Shown: in pieces, positions 11,392 to 23,048 of the stretch
How the letters are laid out: each line of letters opens with the position of its first letter
Numbering within the stretch: the first letter of the stretch is position 1
Assembly (NCBI GenBank): GCA_964058845.1
Contig: CAXKVR010000141.1
Location: 204,520-268,519 of the forward strand
From: Carex sylvatica
Lineage: Eukaryota; Streptophyta; Magnoliopsida; Poales; Cyperaceae
DNA length: 64,000 nucleotides
Direction: 5' to 3'
Program-made: the position numbers and the translations under genes
The notes under the pieces: model-generated
What the model was told of the DNA's origin: nothing
Databases searched by the model: none
The model's input: only the letters and a program-made list of their open reading frames with translations

Positions 11392-12300
11392 CAGGAAGGA
11401 AAGCCAATAAATGAATGTTGTACAGTTCAGTACAGCTAAAAGCCTAAATATTAATGTTGACCTTTCAATAATTGGTCAGTTGGTCACATTAATAACTATC
11501 AACGCATATTAATTATAAATTTATAATTGATTACATACATTAATTGCCTTATAAATATTGGTGGGTCCCACTACCTTAGCCTTGTATGAAAATATGGCTT
11601 GAATAATAAATAAGGACAACCTGGCTTGTCGCCTAATTTCTAATTAATTATCGGAAGCGAGGCTATGGTATTTTAGTTTTACCATGTGCGGATCGGTCAC
11701 ATATATAATTAATTAATTCCTATTTTAGTAACATCGGGTTATTTAATTAATTTTCTGTACAACCTTTTGCATATATTTAAACATAATTTTGTAAAATTAA
11801 AGGTTTAATGTGCAAAACTTAAAAAAAAAGGTTACCAACGTGGCACCCATGTCACGTGGCCCCATGCATGAAATTTTGTGACCGCCATTAATTCCAAACT
11901 TAAAAAACACTTCGTAGGTCCGATGTCCATTGAACCTACTTTGATTCAATGGGTGACCTGACCATCTAATTACATCAAGAATCGTATGCTCCTATTAAAA
12001 TTTGTATGAGTATTTATCAATTTTCGTGCACAAAGATCTTAAAGCTAATTGTACGGTGATAGAGCTAATTGAATCTAAAAGTAGGTCCAATGCCCATAGG
12101 ATCTACTCCAATCTCCTTAAAAAAAACTAGTTATCAACGTGGCACTCTTGCCACGTGGCCCCATGCATGAAATTTTTGTGACCGCCATTAATTCCATAGC
12201 TTCATCCCCTCTCAATTTATATATTATAGAACGGAAAGAAAAGTGAAACGAAAAAATTAAAACCGAAAATGAAAGTGAAAAAACAAAAACAGAGAGAGCA
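11392..12300. other. Intergenic DNA with a diverged local duplication
   Basis: Two copies of a segment of about 67 bp occur at 11830-11896 and 12129-12196, both containing CACGTGGCCCCATGCATGAA and GTGACCGCCATTAATTCCA. Each copy includes a CACGTGG G-box-like word. The DNA between also repeats the words TAGGTCC and CCCAT. No gene is seen. Confidence 0.6.
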
Positions 12301-12561
12301 TGTTGATTTTATGATTTATGAGGAGATACTTATTTTTTAATATATTTCTTATGATTTATACAAGAGTTCTTACATTTATTTATACACAAAATTTATCTAA
12401 GTTACTATTTGTACTATTTTGCTATTTATGTCAATACGGTACACGTTGCCATTTATTTTATTTATATAAAAAGTTATTTTCTATTTTGTCTATTCTTGAC
12501 CTTTTGATCTATGATGAGTGTCTGAGATCAATCTTCTTGATATTCTTCTTTATTTTTAACA
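12301..12561 (-). mobile_element. LTR of the minus-strand Copia relic (3' LTR)
   Basis: On the minus strand this 261-bp block starts TGTTAAAAATAAAG directly after a purine tract (AGCTTGAAGTAGAG) at the end of the RNase H frame, and ends CAACA, giving the TG...CA ends of an LTR. It contains a TATA-like TATAAATAAATG. The 5' half of the element is missing beyond 14096, so no second LTR is available for comparison. Confidence 0.65.
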
Positions 12562-14096
12562 CTCTACTTCAAGCTAGGAATGTATATGTCATACAATCCT
12601 AGCTTGCTAGTGATATCCTCAAAATGTGTCGGATCCAAACCTTTAGTAAAAACATCCGCTAATTGATCTTTGCTTCTCACAAATGGTGTTTCGATTTCTT
12701 TGCCTTAGACCTTTTCTCTAATGAAATGGCAATCCACTTCTATGTGTTTTGTTCTTTCATGAAACACCGGATTTGATGCAATATGTCGAGCGGAATTATT
12801 GTCGCAATACATCTTCATAGGTTGATCAAATGCGATGCTCATGTCTCTAAGTAGTTGTTTGATCCATATTAGTTCGCATGCGGTGGATGCCATGACTCGA
12901 TACTCCGCCTTCGCGCTAGATCGAGCAACAACATTTTGTTTCTTGCTTTTTCATGTGATTAAATTTCTGCCTACAAATGTGCAAAAACCAGTGGTAGATT
13001 TTCTGTCACAGCTACCGGCCCAATCTGAATCGGAATAGCCACATATTTCATTAGAATTTTTTTATTTTTATTTTTATGCCTTTTTCGGAGTTTCTTTTTA
13101 AATATCTCAATATTCTATGTACGACTTCCAAATGAGGCGTTCTTGGTGAATGCATAAATTTACTAGTTTGACTTACAAAAAATGAAATATCCGGACGTGT
13201 TACCGTGAGATAAATTAATTTTTCTACAAGTCTTTGAAATTGATTTATGTCTTCTAATAGTTCACCATCCTCGGTATTTAATTTATATTTGGTATCAATT
13301 GGTGTAGAGACCGATTTGCAATCTAGTTTGTCGGTTTCTTTTAGCAAGTCTAAAGTATATTTTCGTTGTGAAATGAAGAGGCCTTTATTCGAAAAAGCTA
13401 CTTCAATTCCTAAAAAATATTTTAAGTATCCTAGATCTTTAATGTCAAAATTTTCTTTTAATTGGGATTTTATTTTTCTAATTTTCTCTAAATAATTTTC
13501 GGTAATTATTAGGTCATCTACATATACCAACACAAGGGTTATATTTTTTTCCTTCATTTTTGGTAAACAAGGAGTGGTCGGCAATACTTATCTTAAAATT
13601 ATATGAATTTAAATATGAGCTAAGTTTGCCATACCATGTCCGAGGAGATTGCTTCAATCCGTAGATTGATTTGTTTAACCTACAAACTATATTATAATTG
13701 TTTTTCATTTTATGGCCGGGTGGTAGTGTCATGTACACCTCCTCTTCAAGTGTTCCTTGAAGAAAATTATTTTTTACATCCATTTGGTATAGGTTCCAAT
13801 CATTGTTTACCGCAATAGAAAATAAAATTCTAACGGTATTCATTTTTGCTACCGGTGCAAATGTTTCGTTATAATCTATACCATAGGTTTGAGTATATCA
13901 TTTGGCCACTAATCTTACTTTATACCGTTCTATGGAACCATCACTATTAAATTTGATTTTATATACCCATTTACATCCAATGGATTTTTTATTTTTTGGT
14001 AATGGAACAATTACCCACGTTTTATTTTTCTCAAGGGCTTTTAATTCTTCTTCCATGGCCTTGCACCATACCGGGTTTGTTATTGCTTCTTGTTAA
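12562..14096 (-). pseudogene. Ty1/Copia pol relic: reverse transcriptase and RNase H, 5' truncated
   Basis: Reading leftward from 14096, conceptual frames give the start of the Copia RT domain (TWVIVPLPKNKK, KWVYKIKFNSDG, YGIDYNETFAPVAK), then MDVKNNFLQGTLEEEVYM, LNKSIYGLKQSPRTWY, the catalytic YVDD (in LVLVYVDDLIIT, near 13530), the connection (LGYLKYFLGIEV) and RNase H (YCDNNSARHIASNPVFHERT, near 12770-12840). Frames shift near 13550 and 13070, and a stop interrupts VAK/YTQTYG, so it is dead. Gag, protease and integrase are absent; homology stops abruptly at 14096. It is closely related to the plus-strand copy at 33663-36220. The order RT then RNase H at the 3' end is the standard Copia arrangement. 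Confidence 0.9.
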
Positions 14097-14220
14097 GGAT
14101 CTCCCAGACCAGATAATGGAGGAGGAAGAGGATTTATCCCAGGTTCTTGGAGCTGGCATCCCCCTATGTCACATGTCTGGAGACGAGCTGACAGATGAGG
14201 ATCTATTGGATGACTTTTGA
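14097..14220 (+). other. Unidentified acidic C-terminal coding-like segment
   Basis: Immediately beyond the break of the Copia relic, the plus strand is open to a TGA at 14218-14220 and reads DLPDQIMEEEEDLSQVLGAG followed by a segment ending LTDEDLLDDF. The composition (Glu/Asp-rich, no low complexity at DNA level) and an AG just before GATCTCCC suggest a last exon of some gene or transposon ORF. I do not recognise the family. The upstream part would have been lost or displaced by the Copia insertion. Confidence 0.25.
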
Positions 14221-15188
14221 TTTTTGCTTACTTAGTATTCATTTAGTTGGGAGATTAGCTTTGGATGATATTATTTTTTACTGGTACGCTTTTATTTCTT
14301 TTGTTGTTGATTGTATATTGTAGTAAGACTTTCGTATTTGATTTTGGTATCTAATTTGGATACCAAATCAATTATGCTTGATTTCTATGAAATCGGTGGC
14401 CATACCACTATTTTTCAAAAATATACCAACACATTGCATTTTTCTTATTTTTATTTTAATAATTTTATATCTAGCTAGCAGGCATTTTGCCTACTATCCA
14501 CGAAGATTTTTTTTTTACATGATTTACAGAATGAAATTTTAATTAGATGGTAAATATTGTGACAATAATGGTAAGACTTACCAAACCATCCAAATCTGTT
14601 GTGAAATTGACAACATTAAATGGTTCATTTTTACTAATTTTAATTTTTTTTTTCTTAAATAAGGAGTTAAGTAAAAAGTTAATTTCTTTTACATCAGATT
14701 TTGTAGGCATTTCCATTTTAATTTTCAGATTTTCATGATCCTATTAGTATATTTGCCTCTCAAAAAATAGAACAAAATTTGTTTTCCTGCTATCACTGTG
14801 ATCCATTATGAAATAAAATAATTGATACATCCATAACTATATATAAAAAAAAATCATTTGATAGTTGTCATTAAAAATGGTGCCAATCAATATGAAAATT
14901 AAAAGAAAAAATCCGTCTGAAAAAGTCACAAACCGGCCAATGGAAAATTTATTGGGTTGAGAGGGTATGGAAATATAACACCTTCAAATTAATAAAAGCA
15001 TGCATCAGTTTACTTGGATTAGATATATATCACTAACACAAAAGTCTCTCATACTGTGATACAGTTGGACATCACCAAAAATAAAATACATTCCACTATT
15101 TACACAAATAAATAGCTATCATTTTCTTGTTCTTTTCCTACCTACGTAATTTCTGACTGACATATATATATATATATATATATATATA
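14221..15188. other. AT-rich intergenic DNA
   Basis: No exon, RNA gene or named repeat seen. It ends in a (TA)n run at about 15162-15188 that is the insertion site of the next element. Confidence 0.4.
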
Positions 15189-15613
15189 GGGGTTGGCTAC
15201 TATGCTTATATAAGCATATCCCCACATATACTTATAACTCATTTTTGTGTTTCCAATGTCCAAATGGTTGATCTGAACCGTTCATCTTGTTCTCTATATT
15301 AATATGTGCTTGGAGACCAAATTTTACATTTTTATGAATTTTTTTACTATTTATTAAGCCACTTTGAAAATCGCTGATCCAACGGTGGCTTAACAAAACA
15401 GTAAAATCAGAAGCCACCGTTGGATCAGAGATTTTCAAATTGACTTAATAAATAGTAAAAAAAGTCAGAAAAATGTAAAATTTGGTCTCCAAGCATATTT
15501 CAATATAGAGATCACATCTAACGGTTCAGATCGACTATTTGGACATTGAAAACACAAAAATGAGTTATAAGCATATGTGTAGATATGCTTATATAAGCAT
15601 AGTAGCCAACCTC
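15189..15613. mobile_element. 425-bp almost fully palindromic MITE
   Basis: The left end GGGGTTGGCTACTATGC is mirrored by GCATAGTAGCCAACCTC on the right, and the complementarity continues with few mismatches to a centre near 15397 (CCAACGGTGG / CCACCGTTGG). The ends themselves contain the self-complementary GCTTATATAAGC. Both sides are (TA)n, so the target was a TA microsatellite and a TA duplication cannot be distinguished. There is no coding capacity. A transcript would form one long hairpin of about 200 base pairs. Confidence 0.85.
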
Positions 15614-16500
15614 TATATATATATATATATTATTCAGCGATGAATAACTCAGAAATAGTTATATAACATAAATTTTTTATAAAATTACACAAAGCACAAT
15701 TAAGAAGAAATCAAAAGAATAAAAAAGTTAATTAATTCTTTTCAACAAAACATATCAAGAAATTAATTTTCAAGAGAATTCTTTTATTTCGCTCATTCGA
15801 TCCATAAGTACTGTTTGACAATTAATTAACACTTTCAAGTTTCAAGTTTTTTGCAAATCTCTTTTAACTATTTTTAATCGCTTAAATTGACTGAATATCA
15901 GGTCATTTTTTATAAATTAAACCTCGATCTTTATGTCTTCTTTATATTAAAAGTCAACCTAACTTGTTTATAAAGGAGAAATTTAAGGAAATACACATGC
16001 CAAATTAATTAGTTTGCTAAGACAAACCAAAATATCTTTGCAAAGGCACAAGTCCAGATAGTTGATAAATTTCAAATGCGATTATCACCCATTTAATATC
16101 TTAAAATATTCCATTAAACATTACAATGTGACGATCACGTTCACTAAATTAATTTCTGTCAAGTCAATTAATTTGAAAACCATTTTCTGTCAATCAAACG
16201 GCAATAGGAAAAACTTCAATATGAATAACGTTCCAACAAATAGAATATTCACAGTTTCACACCACAAAAGTAATATATATATATATATATATATATATAG
16301 GAGATTGTAAATACAGAAAAATGTTTTATTACCGGTATGGACTGTCTACTCCCAAATTTCTTTATTATATGTGCTACTTTTGCTCTTTTAAAATGCTACA
16401 AATATAACTTTCTTATAGAAATCAATAGTGAGTTTAAGCAGGTTGAACTGATAAATATACGGCATCACCATGGGGCAGAGGCCGTGGTACCACTGGTACG
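15614..16500. other. AT-rich intergenic DNA with a TA microsatellite
   Basis: Holds a second (TA)n run at about 16273-16300. The last eight bases (16493-16500, CTGGTACG) are the left target duplication of the hAT element. Nothing else could be named. Confidence 0.5.
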
Positions 16501-17228
16501 TAGGGGTGTCAATGGGTACGATACGGGGATGGTGGAACTATTTTTATATTCATATCCACTAAGAATTAATCTTACCCATACTTTATCCATACTCGTTAAG
16601 AATTTGTCTTATCCTACCATACCCGTTATGATTAACGGGTAACAAAACGGTGGTGGGCGAATAACAAAAATACTAATATAATGGTTTTATTTTTTTTTAC
16701 AAATAAATCATCTAAAGTTCTAAGCTCATAATGTCATACATACGCAATCACAATGACTAATATAAAAATAAAAATAAAAATATGCAATCAATTCTAACTA
16801 ATAACTTTTTATAAAAAAATAAAAAATAAAAATCACAAATATCTCTTCTAACAAATTCAATTCATTAAGTAAATAACAAAACATTCAAATAAAATAATAA
16901 TATGTTTAGCATAATATTATTCTTATAACAAAGTGCATACATTTTCTCATGATGTCATTTTTAATAATATCTAATTATTGCTCAAATTTATTTTATGAAA
17001 TGCCGCGCAAATTAATTTCACCATCAAGAATAATAGATTCCGATATGGATGTGAGTGCTCCATCAACTACATTTGAAGATTCGTTTGTTAACAATATAGT
17101 TAAGTTAGAAAATAAAAAAAACATCAAATAAAAATAAAAAAACATAAGTAATTGATGATAGAATCATTGTATCTCTTAACTGAAGCAGCTTGCCTCACAA
17201 TGTTAACTACATGTTTTTCTCTAGCAGA

Positions 17229-20200
17229 CCATAAATTTTCAGAATCTGAACCAGTAAGAGAAAAACTCGTACCAGTAGACATTAGGGTAATAATTTAGAC
17301 TAAAGTAAAATATTATTACAATGTTAACTTCAAATCCTAGTTGCTCACAAAGTTTTATGGTCATGCGCCTTAGGGAGATCCAGTTTTGGAGCCTTCAAAC
17401 TTGATGCAACTTGCTGCAGTTTTCTGAACGGCAGCTGGTATGCCAGTTCAAATGGTTTTTTCTCAAAATTTCCCCACACATTACCCCTTTAAAATTCTAC
17501 AAAACCCTCCCATATATATCTACTGTCATTTCACAAAATATCAAGTAAAAATAAGCAAGATAACATATCTTTTTAACACATTTCTCCAACAGTCCATAAT
17601 TTCTCAAAATCTGGACTGGTCGGAGAAAACACTGTATCAGTAGACATTAGGGTATTAATTTAGACTAAACTAAAATATGAACACAATTTTAACCACAAAC
17701 CCTAGTTTTCCCAAAATTTGATGGTTGTATACTTTTAGGAGACCCCATAAATTACTAAATTTACACCAATTCCCCTTGATTTACCAGAAATATATTTCAC
17801 TTGGTGCTTTTGATGACAGACTTTTAAAAGTTATCAATTAGCTATAATATTGGTATTTATTTGTACTAATTTAGATTAATAGATATATACCTGTAGCAAA
17901 TGCTGTTAGCCAATCTTAGGTACAAATCAAAGGTTCTACTGTTGTTGGACTTAGAGAACTTCTATAATCATCAAGAACCCTTCCTGCTGTGCTAAATGCA
18001 GATTCTAATGCAACTGTTGAAACAGGAGTGCCTAGAACATTTCGCACTAAATTGGATAGAATTGGATACTTTGAAGCATTACACTTCCACCACGCTAAGA
18101 TGTCGAAACTATCATCATCAATGCCCGGAATGGTACGTTCTTCTAGGTACACATCTAGCTCTGATTTTGTGGGTTCGCTGGTATACGATTCTTGAATATA
18201 CATTACAAGATCATGTCCTCGATTGCTATAGAGCCTCTGTGATGATTCCCCAGTATGAGAGATAGCATTTTGGGCATTGGAATTAGACCCATGTGATCCA
18301 TTTCGATTTCTTGAATCTATTACTACATATTCATTGAACAACTTGTGTAAGAAGGACTTCACATTTGTCACATTGAATTCTGCCTCACCCGGTGTATTGT
18401 AAATTAATCAAAAATAATACTCAACCGACTTCAACTTGGACTGAGGATCTAAAATAGAGGCAATAACAAATAACACACTACTGTTACATTGATATTTCTA
18501 GAATTTCTCACACATTCGGGTCGCCATATTGACAACAAAAGAATGCTCGATGATGAGTGAACTTTGTATACTCAAGTAAACCTCACAAAATTCATTAAAG
18601 AAGATGTTAATAGTAGGATACTTGGTCCTAAAAATTATCATGGTGGTATCATAAAAAATATGTAGATACCCTATTATGACAACCACATTATCCCAATCTT
18701 TATTAGATGGAGCAAGCTTATAGTCACGATCAACATTAGCTTACCGAGAAAAAGCCTCACAGAACTTGAGAGAATTTATAAGCATAAAAAATGTTGAATT
18801 CCATCTAGTTGGTACATCATAAAATAGCTTGGTTTGTAGAGCACGTACCTGTCTTAATACATTCTCAAATCTTTCTATTCTTGATTGAGAATGACAAATA
18901 TATTTTACCGTCTCACGGATATAACGAATCACATTCCTCAAAGCCTCCAAACCATCTTGTACAATGATGTTCAAGATATGGGCATCACAACACACATGAA
19001 ATAGTTCACCATCAACAGGAAGTACATTTTTGGATTTCAAAATATACAACATCTCCCTAACTATAGCATCATTGGTGGTACAATTATCTAGAACAATGCT
19101 AAAGATTGTTTTTTTATCAATATTCCAATCAAGTAGCCTTACCATTATCACTTCACAGAGGTGTTCACTGGTGTGTGGAGATGGAACACGGACAAAGTTT
19201 AAAATTCTCTTTTGCATTTTTCAATTATTATCAATATAATGACATGTTAAGCAAAGAAAACCTTGAACACTGACTGAGGTCCACATGTCTGTAGTAAGAC
19301 TAACTCTACAATTAATCTTATCAAGGACATTGTACAAATTTACCTTCTCTTCTTGATAAAGTTTTACGCAATCACTTCTAATTGTGTTTCTTTGTTTAGT
19401 CTAAATTGGGGTTGAAGGTTCTTAACAAAAACACAAAGAAAGAGGTGATTGGCCATATTAAAAGGGTACTCGTGTACCACAACCATCCTTGCATAATCTG
19501 ACCTACTTCTTTCATGTTTAAACTCAAAATATTCAAATTTTATTGTACCATCTTCCTTGGTTTCATTCACTTTTAGAAGTTGCTGATGCACATCAATCTT
19601 CTGGCGCTTTACCCGTTTGTAAGCATCACAACTATGGTCCAAATGATATTTCAAATGACTCGTTCCCCTTTTAGCACTGACTGAGAGTACTATGTTGCAG
19701 TGCTTACACTGAGCATTGTATGACCCATCAGGTAGTTCCTTCTTATTGAAATCAATCCGCACCTTAGACCTTAGCTTTCTACCTTTGTTTTTGGCAGAAT
19801 TCAAAGTTGGATCCGCATTAGTATTGTTTTGTACATGTTCCACTTGCTCTCGTGACTCCCAATCCATTCTAAGAGGCATTCTATATTAAAGTGAAAATGA
19901 TTTAACATCTAATTAAAAATTGTACAAAATATGAATAAAAAATTTCATTGTTTTTCAAAATAAATAGATGATTTATATTCTTACTCATCGTCATGATCGA
20001 TGCTATTATATGACTCTGTATTATCCTTGCCAATGTTAGGATCTTCTGTAGATGACATCGAAAATATTCTGTAAATGGAACAATAATTATTTATGTAAGA
20101 TTTAGATGCATTGTATGTTGATTTAACTTTATTATCATTATTTGCAAAAGACAACACGTCTTTTATTATTAGTCTAAGAAAAATAAATGTAGAATAGCAA

Positions 20201-20600
20201 GCTGGTTTGGAATCTAATTATTTGCATATATAAAGTAATCCTAATCATACCTCAAATAAATCATTAAACAGTTTCTAAAATTTCCAAGAGTACCAGGCAG
20301 TTGCAGAATGACAGTAGATATAAATGGGAGGGTTATGAAGAATTTCGAAGGGTAATGTATGGGAAAATTTGAGAAAAAGCTATTTGAAATGGTGTATCAG
20401 CTGCTGTTTAGAAAACTGCAGCAGGTTGCGTCAAGTTCGAAGGCTCCAAAACTGGGTCTCCCTAAGGCGCACGACCATAAAACTTTGTAAGCAACTGGAA
20501 TTTGAAGTTAACATTGTGATAATATTTTACTTTAGTCTAAATTGTCACCTCTACGGGTACGAGTTCTTCTCTGACTGGTTCAGATTCTGAAAAAATTCTG
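17229..20600. repeat. Internal inverted and tandem repeats of the hAT element
   Basis: A block at 17352-17428 (containing GCGCCTTAGGGAGATCCAGT and CTGCAGTTTTCTGAAC) recurs as its reverse complement at 20412-20482 (GGGTCTCCCTAAGGCGCACG). The matching extends outward to the words AACCAGT and CTCGTACCAG on the left and CTGGTTCAGA and CGGGTACGAG on the right. A third, diverged copy in the same orientation as the left one lies at 17593-17745. The repeats therefore bracket the transposase gene at about 3 kb spacing. They are not the transposon ends. Confidence 0.8.
17916..20058 (-). pseudogene. hAT transposase (BED zinc finger, RNase H-like, hAT C-terminal dimerisation domain), disrupted
   Basis: Exon 1 (20058-19985) starts MSSTEDPNIGKD and ends at GT in phase 2; exon 2 begins at 19880 after AG and completes the codon. 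Then come a BED zinc finger (CKHCNIVLSVSAKRGTSHLK, with the H-x4-H/C end, about 19650-19740), the catalytic-core start (VSLTTDMWTSVSVQGF, about 19265-19310), HVCCDAHILNIIVQDGL and PTRWNSTFF (18960-18800), and the C-terminal hAT dimerisation region (ILAWWKCNASKYPILS, STVALESAFSTAGRVL, near 18100-17970). A frameshift near 19385 and in-frame stops near 19215, 18740, 18497 and 18405 break it. The domain order is that of RICESLEEPER/DAYSLEEPER-like hAT proteins, about 650-700 residues before decay. Confidence 0.88.
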
Positions 20601-21594
20601 GACTGCTAAAGAAAAACATGCAGAAATAGGTGTTACTTTGCTTATTTTTACTTGATATTTTGTGGGATATATAATAGTAGACACATAGGGTAGTGTTGTG
20701 TAAAATTTTGAGGGGGTCATGTATGGGAAAATATTGAGAAAAAGTCATCGAGCTGGCATACCAGCGGCTAGTTCGGACAGCATAGGGTCAATTTTGTCAC
20801 TTATTACATTCTTTCTTCTAACATTTCATTCCATCTCGTTCACTTATTAAATATATATATTCATAGTATAACCTTGAGAAAGCTGACATGTGATACAAAA
20901 TTGATAATGTGAATTATTGCCATAAAATAAATTATTGGATTACTTATTTGGACCAAACAATAAATCATTGCCAGAAAATAAGAGGAGAATATATTTTCTT
21001 TGAACCATGGAAAGACATAATTGATTAATTTCACTTAGCCAAAACCAGTAAACAAATATATTTCACTAATTACATAGTGCTAATAAACTATCCCAAGTTC
21101 CCAACCTAACCTAATATCTAATGTCCTTTTAAAGGGTTATTAAATTCTTAAAAGCACTAAAAACAACCGGTTACTAATTCATCATGCAAATGTGAGACCG
21201 ACAGTAGATTATTTCCATTTGCAGAATTGAGAAAAAGGCAATAACAATGAATAAGGAAGAAAACAAGGCAACAAATTCGTTAATATATATGTGATTATAT
21301 GTCTCTGGCGTTGATACAGGCATACATCAATATGGAAAGAAGAGAAATAAATTATATAATATATTTCATGTAATTGCCCGTTACCCAACGGGTACAAAAT
21401 AACCTTTACCCATATCCATACCTGTTTATCTAACGAATTTTTTTTTTATCCATACCCATACCCAATAAACTAACTAAAAAAAAAAAACCTTACCCATATC
21501 TGTCTTATCAAATACTATACGGATAGGGTAAACGGGTGTCATTGACACCCCTACTGGTACGTACAACTACTGAGGATCCAGCCATGTAAAAGAG

Positions 21595-21969
21595 CCGAAA
21601 TTTTTATTACTAGAAAATTAATCAATTAAATATCGATAATAGAGAATGATTTGAATTTTTTTCAAGATATAGAAAAAAACATAATAGTTTATAACATCCT
21701 TTGGACGTTATAGACTATTACGGCCTAAAACAATGCCAGTTCCTGCCAAAACATTGCCAATTGCTGGTCAAAACAATGCCATTTCATGCCAAAACAAGGT
21801 CTGTTCCTAACAGAAACAGAAGCCAAAACAGGCTATTCATAACCGTGATGGTCTATAACATCCACATAACATTATAAACTATCACGTTTTTCCTATATCT
21901 CGAAAAAACTCAAATTTGTTCTCCATTATCAATATTTATTTAAATAATTTTCTATTAGTAAAATTTCGG
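21595..21969. mobile_element. Mutator-type MITE with about 130-bp inverted arms
   Basis: The left end CCGAAATTTTTATTACTAG is mirrored by CTATTAGTAAAATTTCGG on the right. The arms continue through GATATAG...AAAAA and ATAGTTTATAAC to ATAGACTATTACGG on the left and GTGATGGTCTATAAC on the right. Flanks are TGTAAAAGAG (21585-21594) and TGTAAATGAG (21970-21979), a 10-bp duplication with one mismatch, as Mutator transposases make. Between the arms a short AATGCC-type word repeats several times. No ORF. Confidence 0.8.
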
Positions 21970-21979
21970 TGTAAATGAG

Positions 21980-22698
21980 CTGTGCTGAACTCTGTACCAG
22001 TGTTTTCTCAAAAAAGCAACTATTAATCAATGCTTGCTCTGTAAAATGTTTAATCAGGCAGAGTTTTGAACAAAAAAAGAAGGATAGTTCATAGTTCTAC
22101 AGGTACCACAATGGCACCAATTTTTCGATAAAAAGGGTGAGGTTCTAACTTCAGTTAGATACTTAAATGTCATAGAACCAAAATAGGTTTGCTTTATAGG
22201 CGCTTGCGGTTGCAGCTACATTAGATCCTTTTTGCTTGATTAGCATAATTGTATTTAATCTTTCTTTCAAAAAAGTATTATGCTTTAAAGTTGAAACCCC
22301 TTAAAAATATATATAATTGCTGTTCAAATCTCATAAAATGAGGGCAGTAATCCTTCTGTCCCTATGAAGCAATGCCCCTGCTCCAAAGAACCAAAGAACC
22401 AAAGAACCAATACAATAATTTACAACTGACAGAACCAACTCACAGAAGGATGTGAGATTGTTATCAGTAGAATTGAAATTGTAATCAGCCCCCCTGTGGC
22501 ACCATCTCATGCTTTCTGCCCACTTCCATTTTTACAATGTTTTTTCTATATGCATCTTCGCTCGGGCCCACATGTCATCCATAAATCTCAGTGGGCCCCA
22601 TACATATGCAACTACAAGTATGAAAAATTCAATTCTAGTTTGAAATAGATGGCACACTGGAATGACAATGTGAGATAGATTTAGTAGACAAGAGACAT
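21980..22698. other. Intergenic DNA
   Basis: Includes a short run of the 9-bp unit AAAGAACCA (22385-22410). No gene or transposon end is recognised. Confidence 0.45.
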
Positions 22699-22701
22699 TG
22701 A

Positions 22702-23045
22702 GGGTGCGTTTGGATGCACTCTAGAATAGCGAGAATAGCTACTGTTGAGAATAGCAAATAAGAATAGCAAATAAGAATAGCATGGTAAGAGAATAGTGCT
22801 AACTCAAGCTATTCGGAAGAGCTAAAATATTGTTTGGATGCACTCTTTGGAATAGAGCCGCTATTGTTTGGATGCATTCTTTGCAACAAATGCTATTCCT
22901 AATTTTTGTTGGAGCAGCGAGAATAGCGAGAACAGCGCTATTCTCGCTGTTCCGAATAGCAATTGAGTATGTTTGGATGGATCAGAACAGCGCTATTTGG
23001 AATAGCTAGCTATTCTCGCTATTCTCAATACATCCAAACGTACCC
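22702..23045. mobile_element. MITE with GGGTGCGTTTGGATG ends
   Basis: The left end GGGTGCGTTTGGATGCA is mirrored by CATCCAAACGTACCC on the right. Internal sequence is built from the words GAATAGC, GCTATTC and GTTTGGATGCA in both orientations. The trinucleotide TGA flanks both ends (22699-22701, 23046-23048), which would fit a 3-bp duplication of the PIF/Harbinger type, although TGA is not the usual TWA. The superfamily is therefore tentative. No coding capacity. Confidence 0.7.
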
Positions 23046-23048
23046 TGA

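Larger units (their letters stand above)
16501..21553 (-). mobile_element. hAT-superfamily DNA transposon, near full length
   Basis: The terminal inverted repeat TAGGGGTGTCAATG begins the element, and its reverse complement CATTGACACCCCTA ends it. A perfect 8-bp target duplication CTGGTACG flanks it (16493-16500 and 21554-21561), the hallmark length for hAT transposases. Subterminal DNA is rich in TACCCAT/ATGGGTA words. A minus-strand transposase gene with BED zinc finger occupies 17916-20058. The 5,053-bp length suits an autonomous hAT, but the gene is broken, so the copy depends on a transposase from elsewhere. The intact target duplication suggests a fairly recent insertion. Confidence 0.93.

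Noticed and set aside
12318..12602. Plus-strand open frame of 94 codons
   Set aside because: Lies antisense in the LTR and RNase H end of the Copia relic; composition is low-complexity Phe/Leu/Tyr.
15232..15438. Minus-strand open frame in the palindromic MITE
   Set aside because: The MITE is palindromic non-coding DNA; the frame is incidental.
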